Positions 23,566 through 29,286 of a stretch of 29,286 bases of DNA are shown one piece after another. The notes under the pieces are model-generated. The model saw only the letters and a program-made list of their open reading frames with translations. It made no database searches and was not told where the DNA came from. A program made the translations under genes and the position numbers. Each line of letters starts with the position of its first letter. Positions within the stretch are counted from its first letter, which is position 1. Location: NCBI GenBank assembly GCA_963922535.1, contig CAWUIN010000031.1, positions 1-29,286 on the forward strand, given 5' to 3'. This DNA comes from Tectiglobus sp963922535. Its GTDB lineage: Bacteria; Pseudomonadota; Alphaproteobacteria; Rhizobiales; Hyphomicrobiaceae.

Positions 23566-25461
23566 ATGGCTTTAGAAACCGAAAAAAGTCAAAAGCATGC
23601 ACATCGATCGCTTTACCTTTTGGTTGCGCGTCTGTTTAAGCTACTCAAAGTAGTGTGGCTTGCAGGACACGCTGCGCTGGGCGGGATCAGACAAAGATTG
23701 CGGCCGATTGGCCAGCATATCGATGTCTTTTTCTCCTGGTTGGGCAATACGATTATGTGGCGCTACATCTCAAGCTCATTGTTGCGCCGCATCGTCGTGT
23801 CCAACTTGCTTGGATTGCTTGTTCTTTTCTTTGGCGTTTTGTATCTCAGCCAGTTCAACGTATGGCTTATTGACGCCAAACGCGATAGCCTTCAATCGCA
23901 AGGGCGCCTGATTGCAGGTGCAATCGCATCTAACCTCTATCGTCATGATTATCCGCAAGACACGCATTTTGAGAGCGCAGTTTCTGATGACAATCCTTTT
24001 GCAGACTTGATGTTTACATTGGGACCGGAACGCGTCACGCCCGTCCTCAGGCGCTTGCTGATTGGCAGTCCAAATCGCGCCAGGGTTTATGACCGCAAAG
24101 GGAATTTGGTCGCAGATTCTTCCCGCAAGCTCCCTCCTGGCGGCTTCATGAGCACCGATAAGGACGGCAGAATTATAAATCGGCCTGCCACAAAGAATTT
24201 CTGGACAAAGCTGAGGCAGTGGTTTTTGGACTCTGAATTCAGAGTATATAAGGACCTTGTCGATGTGAACGGGCAGCTATACCCTGAAGTACGCTTGGCT
24301 CTGCAAGGTAAAACAGAGGCCTTGCTGCTGCTGACGCGCAGCGGCAAACAAATCGTGTCAGTTGCCACACCAATCAAATTAGCTGGTGAGATCCAGGGGG
24401 TTCTTTTGCTGTCTACGCCGCCAGGCGAGGTGGATGAAGCTCTGGCCGAGGAACGTTTCGGTATATTTGCTCTGGCGCTTGTCGCTCTGTGTGCTGCGAT
24501 TATTGCATCGTATCTTCTCAAGCGTACCGTTGCAGGTCCAATGCGGCAGTTGTCGGTTGCAGCTGAAAATGTCACGCACAACATCCGTACAGCTGAGGAT
24601 CTGCCTAAGTTCGATGATCGTGAAGATGAAGTTGGGCAGTTGGCCCGTTCTTTCAATACAATGACGAGCGCTCTGTTACGGCGCATTGATGCAAGCGAGA
24701 AATTTGCAGCTGACATCGCACATGAACTCAAGAACCCATTAACGGCGGCGCGTTCAACAGCCGAGAGTTTGGCCTATGCAAAAACCGACAGTCAGCGGGC
24801 GGAGTTGATCGAGCAGATCCAGCAAGAGCTTAAACGGCTGAACAAGCTTATTACGGATGTTTCAAACGCTTCGCGTATGGATGCCGAGCTGGCACGATAT
24901 GCACCGGAGCCGGTCGATCTGGCATTCATTGCAACCAATGTATGCAACGTTTTTCGTGATATCGCCGACGACAGAGGAAAGAAACTGGAATTGCATTACG
25001 ATAGAAACGCGGCCCGGGAACGTGCCTATGTTGTTGCCGGACACGAAGGGCGGCTGGCCCAAGTTCTGACCAATGTGATTGATAATGCATTATCCTTTTC
25101 ACCTGCCGATGGCCTCGTTGATGTTGGTATCCGCCTCAAAGGAGCAGAAGTTACGATCACGGTCAGCGATCAAGGTCCAGGCATTGAACCTGACAAGCTG
25201 GAAACAATATTTACGCGGTTTTACACATACCGCCCCAGTGAATATGGCAGCAGAGGTAACAATTCAGGTCTTGGGCTTTCAATTTCCGGCGAAATCATTC
25301 ATGCTCATGGGGGGCGGATCTGGGCTGAGAACCGCGGTGAACCAGGCGTCAGCGGTACCAACGATAAAGGCGCCGGTGCGATGTTCATCATTGCGCTGCC
25401 TGCATTAAATTCTGGCAAAAAGCCTGGTAAACTGCAGCGGCGGTTTGAACCCGTTGTCTGA
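23566..25461 (+). CDS. chvG: Sensor histidine kinase ChvG
   Basis: A 631-residue inner-membrane kinase that phosphorylates ChvI. Layout: cytoplasmic N-terminus (1-75), TM1 about 80-103 (IVVSNLLGLLVLFFGVLYL), a periplasmic sensor domain to about 300 (the part that binds the inhibitor ExoR in Sinorhizobium), TM2 about 303-325 (FGIFALALVALCAAIIASYLL), HAMP, dimerisation helix with His386 in DIAHELKNPLTAARS, and ATPase boxes N (NVIDNALSFSP), G1 (SDQGPGIEPDKLETIFTRFY) and G2 (NNSGLGLSIS). All boxes are intact. The N-terminal cytoplasmic stretch is rather long and basic. Its end overlaps the hprK start by 17 bases. Confidence 0.96.
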   Translation: MALETEKSQKHAHRSLYLLVARLFKLLKVVWLAGHAALGGIRQRLRPIGQHIDVFFSWLGNTIMWRYISSSLLRRIVVSNLLGLLVLFFGVLYLSQFNVWLIDAKRDSLQSQGRLIAGAIASNLYRHDYPQDTHFESAVSDDNPFADLMFTLGPERVTPVLRRLLIGSPNRARVYDRKGNLVADSSRKLPPGGFMSTDKDGRIINRPATKNFWTKLRQWFLDSEFRVYKDLVDVNGQLYPEVRLALQGKTEALLLLTRSGKQIVSVATPIKLAGEIQGVLLLSTPPGEVDEALAEERFGIFALALVALCAAIIASYLLKRTVAGPMRQLSVAAENVTHNIRTAEDLPKFDDREDEVGQLARSFNTMTSALLRRIDASEKFAADIAHELKNPLTAARSTAESLAYAKTDSQRAELIEQIQQELKRLNKLITDVSNASRMDAELARYAPEPVDLAFIATNVCNVFRDIADDRGKKLELHYDRNAARERAYVVAGHEGRLAQVLTNVIDNALSFSPADGLVDVGIRLKGAEVTITVSDQGPGIEPDKLETIFTRFYTYRPSEYGSRGNNSGLGLSISGEIIHAHGGRIWAENRGEPGVSGTNDKGAGAMFIIALPALNSGKKPGKLQRRFEPVV

Positions 25462-25915
25462 GATTATACATGGTACCGCAATCGCGCGCGGCAGCGACGG
25501 TGTTTTGCTGTTAGGGCCATCGGCTTCCGGTAAATCTGATCTGGCGCTCAAATGCTTATGTATGACCATAGCTTATCCGCCTGGACTGCCGTTCCAGCTT
25601 GTCAGCGACGATCAGACAATGCTGGAATATGCAAACGGTGCCATAGAGATGAAGTCACCGCCCACCATTGCAGGGCGTTTGGAAGTGCGCGGCCTGGGTA
25701 TCGTGACATTGCCATTTAGCCAGCAGGCACATCTCCGGCTTATTGTGCGCCTTACCGACCAGGCGGTAGAACTGGAGCGCATGCCACATGGTGAGGACCT
25801 TATTGAATACTTCCATAACCAGCTGGTTAAACGTATATGGTTGAATCCGTTCGAGGCAAGCGCCCCGGCAAAGGTGGCACTCGCTTTGTATGCTGCAACA
25901 AGCTGTGAGACATGA
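25445..25915 (+). CDS. hprK: HPr kinase/phosphorylase, short alphaproteobacterial form
   Basis: 156 residues, only the catalytic domain; the N-terminal domain of Gram-positive HprK is absent, as usual in alphaproteobacteria. It has the P-loop GPSASGKS (24-31), the LVSDDQTML strand, and the HprK signature LEVRGLGIVTLPF. It phosphorylates HPr on the regulatory serine and links the phosphotransferase chain to carbon/nitrogen state. It begins at TTG 25445 inside the end of chvG, so it is coupled to the ChvG/ChvI operon. No HPr gene is visible in the window. Confidence 0.93.
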   Translation: MNPLSEIIHGTAIARGSDGVLLLGPSASGKSDLALKCLCMTIAYPPGLPFQLVSDDQTMLEYANGAIEMKSPPTIAGRLEVRGLGIVTLPFSQQAHLRLIVRLTDQAVELERMPHGEDLIEYFHNQLVKRIWLNPFEASAPAKVALALYAATSCET

Positions 25916-26072
25916 TAATTCACATTGTACCAAACTGGAAGGGCGTCCACCCTAAAACGTCCGACCTGGCCAGCCACAGGGGCTTGTTTCTGCCCCCCGC
26001 TGCTGCAAATTGTCAGCATTATTGGTATTAAATTCAACGGAGCCCGGGCAAGATTTCGTAAGGCACAAATTG

Positions 26073-26078
26073 TATAAT
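26073..26078 (+). promoter_or_regulatory. Possible -10 box ahead of the EIIA gene
   Basis: A perfect TATAAT inside a 259-base gap between hprK and the EIIA gene. No good -35 sits 16-18 bases upstream. The gap itself is longer than expected in this otherwise tight operon. Confidence 0.25.
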
Positions 26079-26174
26079 AGCTGCCTCATCCCCACCTGTC
26101 AGGGTATCGTTGCCAGAACCATCTTTTTCAATGCGAACCAGCTGGCCGGTATCGCGGCCTGTATGAGGAATATC

Positions 26175-26606
26175 ATGATTGGTCTTGTCATAGTAACACA
26201 TGGCAAACTGGCTCACGAGTTTCGTGCTGCCTTAGAACATATTGTCGGTCCTCAGACGCAAATCGAAGCGATAGAAATTGCTCCAGAAGACGATGCAGAG
26301 ATGCAGCGTGCTGAGATTCTTGCGGCTGTTGCTGCTGTCGACAGTGGGCAGGGCGTTGTGATTGCCACTGACATGTTCGGTGGCACGCCATCCAACCTTG
26401 CCATTTCGACAATGGACGATGCGGCTGTTGAAGTTATAGCCGGGGTCAATCTGCCGCTCCTTGTAAAGTTTGCTTCAAGCCGCCAGGAAAAGTCTCTGGT
26501 TACGGCCATAAATGCTGCCAAAGAAGCAGGGCGCAAATACATTATCGTTGCAAGTCAATTGCTCGACGAAAAGTCTGGCGAATCCAGGAAGCCCAAGGCA
26601 AGTTGA
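26175..26606 (+). CDS. PTS EIIA component, mannose family (EIIA-Man/ManX-like)
   Basis: 143 residues, soluble. MIGLVIVTHGKLAHEF carries the phospho-accepting His9; MFGGTPSNLAIS and VIAGVNLPLLVKFAS are the other conserved loops of the EIIA-Man fold. In Rhizobiales this stand-alone EIIA lies with hprK and ptsH and acts in regulation rather than sugar uptake, receiving phosphate from HPr. GAGGA five bases before ATG 26175 fixes the start (ATG 26163 is a less likely alternative). The C-terminus has a charged Ser/Lys tail. The gene that should follow, ptsH, is absent; a large accessory gene begins 291 bases on. Confidence 0.92.
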   Translation: MIGLVIVTHGKLAHEFRAALEHIVGPQTQIEAIEIAPEDDAEMQRAEILAAVAAVDSGQGVVIATDMFGGTPSNLAISTMDDAAVEVIAGVNLPLLVKFASSRQEKSLVTAINAAKEAGRKYIIVASQLLDEKSGESRKPKAS

Positions 26607-26897
26607 GTTGACTGGAAAACGCTCGATCCCGTGGTTTAAGAAATAGAGAAGCCGTCAGATATTATTACGCCAAGCCGGGCACTCTAAGAGGTGTTGTGTG
26701 AAATGCAGGCTAAGGGGCATGAGCGCTCCTAACTCTCATAAAGACCCTTATGTAGAATACTGCAGCGCAGACATCCGCATCCAGACAATTTCAGATATTT
26801 ATCCCGGCTGTTTCTGAAACTTTGCTGGTTGAACGTTCATGCTTTAACGATTACTGTGCGACAAAACTGTTTTCGCGTCCATGAGAGCCGCTTTATA
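26607..26897. other. Intergenic junction between core EIIA gene and accessory TIR gene
   Basis: 291 bases with no recognisable ptsH remnant, RNA gene, repeat or integrase site. Base composition here still resembles the core; it rises in G+C only inside the next gene. Confidence 0.35.
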
Positions 26898-29286
26898 GTG
26901 TCGCGCTTATTTATTTCTTACAAAAGCGAAGAACAGAATTACGCTTTTGCCGTTCGCCAATGGCTGATGGATGAACAGGGCTGGTCCAGCGAGGATATTT
27001 TTGTCGATGTCGACCATCTTCGCGCGGGTGAACAGTGGGAGCAAAAGCTGCTGGCGGAAGCCAAAGCAGCTCAGGCTGTCCTCTTTATTGCATCGCGCGC
27101 CTCTACTGATCCGCGCTCTTTCTGTTATCGCGAACTGCAGGCTTCCGAAGGCCATGTTCTGGCGGTTACGATCGGTGGACTTGAGGCTGGCGATCCTGCG
27201 CTGATCAAGGCATTGCCGAACCGTGCGCGCTCGGGGCAGGTCACGCCGCTCGATCGCCAGCCGACCATGCCCGTCGCCTTTGTTTCACCGAAGGATAACA
27301 CCAACGGCAGCGCCAATCTCAACATCGAGGAACTGGACAGCATCGCCAGTACGTTGCGCGATCTTGGTATCGCGCCGGACAGTTTCCACTGGCAATTCAA
27401 TCCCGAGGGGCCATACCCGGGCCTCAAGGCATTGCAGGAGGGGGATGAGGCGGTCTTTTGCGGGCGCGATCTCGAAATCGGCCAGGGCTTGCGCTGGCAC
27501 GGCGAGCTGGCCCGGCATCACAAGCATCGCGTTCTGATCATTCAGGCGCCGTCCGGGGCCGGCAAATCAAGCTTTTTGCGTGCCGGGCTGTGGGCGCGGC
27601 TGCGCCGCCATCCCTCGTTTACGCCGCTGGCCATCGTCCGCGCGGTGGAAGGCGCTCTTACGCATCCTGAATGGGGGCTGGCCGCCGGGCTTTTTCAGAC
27701 GCAGCAACTGGCCAGGCGCCTCGGCGACAGGTTAAACCTCACCCGCGGCGTCATCGAGCAGGACGTGATGACAGACCCGCGCGGCCTGTTAACGCGCTTT
27801 GCTGAGGCCGACGCATCGCCAGAGAGCGGCCGGCGCACGTTGCTGATCGGCCTCGATCAGGCGGAGGAAATCGCCGGGCCACTGTCAGATGCGGACGAAG
27901 CGCAACTCAAAGCGCTGTTTGATCTGGCGCTCAGCCCTGGCGAGGATCTGGCCATCCGCCTGGTGCTTACCGCCCGCGACGACAGCGTCGATGCTACACG
28001 GGAGCGGCTGTTCCAACACGGTCTTGATGATGAGCAAATTGTGGTGGAGCGGTTGAACCGGCTGCCGTCGCATCGCTTTGGCGAGGTGATTACTGGCCCG
28101 GCCGCCGCCGCCAATCGCGCTGGCTTTAAGCTTGCTTTCACTCGAGAGCAGGTGGATGCCCTGGCGCGCGCAGCAGCGGCAGGCGATGGCGCCGATAACA
28201 CGGGCGATGCCCTGCCGGTTCTGGCCGTTGCCCTCAACCGGCTCGCCGGCAAATTCCGCCAGCCGGACGGTCAGCTGGATCTGGAGCCAGATCAGGCGGA
28301 GGCGTTCATCAAGCGGGCTGTCGCGGATACGGCGGCCGAGGCCATCGAGCAGGCGGGCGCAAGTGAGGAGGACCTTAAACGCCTCGCCATTCCGTATCTG
28401 GCCACCTGGGACCCGCAGGCTGGTGCTGAAGGTGCGGCAAAACGCGTCGTGGCGCGGGCCGAGACGCTGTTCGCAGGCCCACGTGCGGATCTGATACGGC
28501 TCGCCGATACGCTGGTTGAAAAACGCCTGCTCACCGTCAGCCGCGCACATGGCAACACAGGCGATAGCTCCAGTATCCTCTATGAAGTGGCGCACGAGGC
28601 GCTGCTGCGTGTGGAGCCGCTGGCGGGGCTCATTCATGAGCGGCGGGAGGAGTTTGAGCAGACGCGTATGCTTGCCATCGAAGCGCGCGACTGGGTGGCT
28701 TCCGGCGAAAGCGTTGAACAGCTCGGCCGCACTGGTGAACGGCTTCGCGTCGGGCAGGCGCTCCTTCGTGACGACTATTTTGGTGATGCCCTGCCCGATA
28801 GCGTCGCGCGCTATCTGGCCGCCTGCGCTGCCAAGGAGCAGGAGGACAGGGATCGCCAGCGCCGCTTGATTGGACGCGCCTTTGTCAAGCCTGCCCTGCA
28901 AGCGCTGCAGGATGGGCTCTCTGAGCATGCCTTGCGGTTGGCGGCGGCGGGGGCGCTGCTGGCGGAGGATCTGGGCCTGGAACTGGTGAAGGAGTTGCGC
29001 ACGCCGGCGGCACGGGCGGCACATGACACCACGACGCGTGCCGTCTTAACCGGGCATTCAGGCGCAGTGAATATTTCAGCGTTCAGCCCCGATGGGCGGC
29101 GTATCGTGACCGCGTCTTCCGACAATACGGCGCGTGTGTGGGATGCCGAGAGCGGAAACGAGATCGCCCTCTTGCAAGCCCATAATCGTGCGTTGAACAG
29201 CGCGTCTTTCAGCCCCGATGGGCGGCGTATAGTGACCGCGTCTTCCGACAATACGGCGCGTGTGTGGGATGTTTCGCGTACCGCTG
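26898..29286 (+). CDS. TIR - STAND NTPase - WD40 protein, NLR-like, 3' end outside window
   Basis: An open frame of 796 codons that runs past the window end, started at GTG 26898 (VSRLFISYKSEE). Domains: TIR about 1-135, with RLFISYKS as box 1 and SFCYRELQAS, where Glu79 fits the catalytic glutamate of NAD-cleaving TIRs; P-loop PSGAGKSS (218-225, Lys223) and Walker B LIGLDQAEE (Asp320) of an nSTAND1-type ATPase; a helical arm ending in YEVAHEALLRVEPLAGLIHERREEFE; and WD40 repeats from about residue 716 (LTGHSGAV, SPDGRRIVTASSDNTARVWD). In such proteins the WD40 part senses a trigger, the STAND module oligomerises and TIR depletes NAD or makes a signal. Anti-phage defence is the likely role but is inferred. 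G+C and codon use are higher than in the neighbours, a sign of transfer. Confidence 0.9.
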   Translation, partial: MSRLFISYKSEEQNYAFAVRQWLMDEQGWSSEDIFVDVDHLRAGEQWEQKLLAEAKAAQAVLFIASRASTDPRSFCYRELQASEGHVLAVTIGGLEAGDPALIKALPNRARSGQVTPLDRQPTMPVAFVSPKDNTNGSANLNIEELDSIASTLRDLGIAPDSFHWQFNPEGPYPGLKALQEGDEAVFCGRDLEIGQGLRWHGELARHHKHRVLIIQAPSGAGKSSFLRAGLWARLRRHPSFTPLAIVRAVEGALTHPEWGLAAGLFQTQQLARRLGDRLNLTRGVIEQDVMTDPRGLLTRFAEADASPESGRRTLLIGLDQAEEIAGPLSDADEAQLKALFDLALSPGEDLAIRLVLTARDDSVDATRERLFQHGLDDEQIVVERLNRLPSHRFGEVITGPAAAANRAGFKLAFTREQVDALARAAAAGDGADNTGDALPVLAVALNRLAGKFRQPDGQLDLEPDQAEAFIKRAVADTAAEAIEQAGASEEDLKRLAIPYLATWDPQAGAEGAAKRVVARAETLFAGPRADLIRLADTLVEKRLLTVSRAHGNTGDSSSILYEVAHEALLRVEPLAGLIHERREEFEQTRMLAIEARDWVASGESVEQLGRTGERLRVGQALLRDDYFGDALPDSVARYLAACAAKEQEDRDRQRRLIGRAFVKPALQALQDGLSEHALRLAAAGALLAEDLGLELVKELRTPAARAAHDTTTRAVLTGHSGAVNISAFSPDGRRIVTASSDNTARVWDAESGNEIALLQAHNRALNSASFSPDGRRIVTASSDNTARVWDVSRTA
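29082..29270 (+). repeat. Near-identical WD40 repeats (period 126 bp)
   Basis: The 63-bp blocks 29082-29144 and 29208-29270 differ at one silent base (ATC/ATA). The 63 bases between them differ from what precedes the first block. Period is 42 codons, one WD40 blade. More copies probably follow beyond the window. Confidence 0.88.

Noticed and set aside
27885..29024. 379-aa minus-strand ORF opposite the TIR-STAND gene
   Set aside because: Long antisense frames are expected in GC-rich coding DNA; the plus frame has clear TIR, Walker and WD40 motifs.

Overview
The window looks like a chromosome segment of an alphaproteobacterium of the order Hyphomicrobiales (Rhizobiales). The main evidence is the divergent pckA / chvI-chvG-hprK-PTS EIIA block, a class I lysyl-tRNA synthetase, a short HprK that is only the kinase domain, and a PduO-type adenosyltransferase next to a twin-transmembrane small protein. 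A host-associated member near Bartonellaceae/Brucellaceae is possible, but the sequence alone does not fix the genus. The core genes have intermediate base composition; the last 2.4 kb is visibly richer in G+C.

Region 1 (1-3480) is accessory DNA. It starts inside a radical SAM/SPASM peptide maturase gene, followed by an overlapping PqqD-like RiPP recognition element and a 72-residue, cysteine-free precursor peptide. The precursor carries two copies of the same 21-residue segment, identical in protein although 12 of the 21 codons differ. A terminator-like hairpin closes this apparent RiPP operon, the most novel system in the window. Behind it lies repeat-rich debris: a frameshifted group II intron reverse transcriptase, three copies (one beyond this region) of a ~100 bp palindromic MITE-like element flanked by TA, and an unrelated ~180 bp repeat present as an inverted pair. 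That pair encloses an unrecognised 206-residue ORF, and one of its members sits inside a MITE copy.

Region 2 (3478-26606) is a conserved core backbone: a TerB-like protein, lysK, gltB-gltD (GOGAT), pduO-type adenosyltransferase plus twin-TM protein, an EnvC-like M23 protein and ctpA, leuD, a NYN/LOTUS-like putative RNase, pyrE, pckA, and then chvI-chvG-hprK-EIIA. The last block joins envelope/acid stress signalling (ChvG/ChvI) to PTS-type carbon/nitrogen control (HprK, EIIA) and gluconeogenesis (PckA).

Region 3 (26898-29286) is a large GC-rich gene, open at the window end, with domain order TIR - STAND NTPase - WD40. This is the plan of bacterial NLR-like immune proteins. It lies where ptsH would be expected after the EIIA gene, so it probably marks the start of a second accessory island. 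Its two visible WD40 repeats are almost identical in DNA, which suggests recent repeat expansion.
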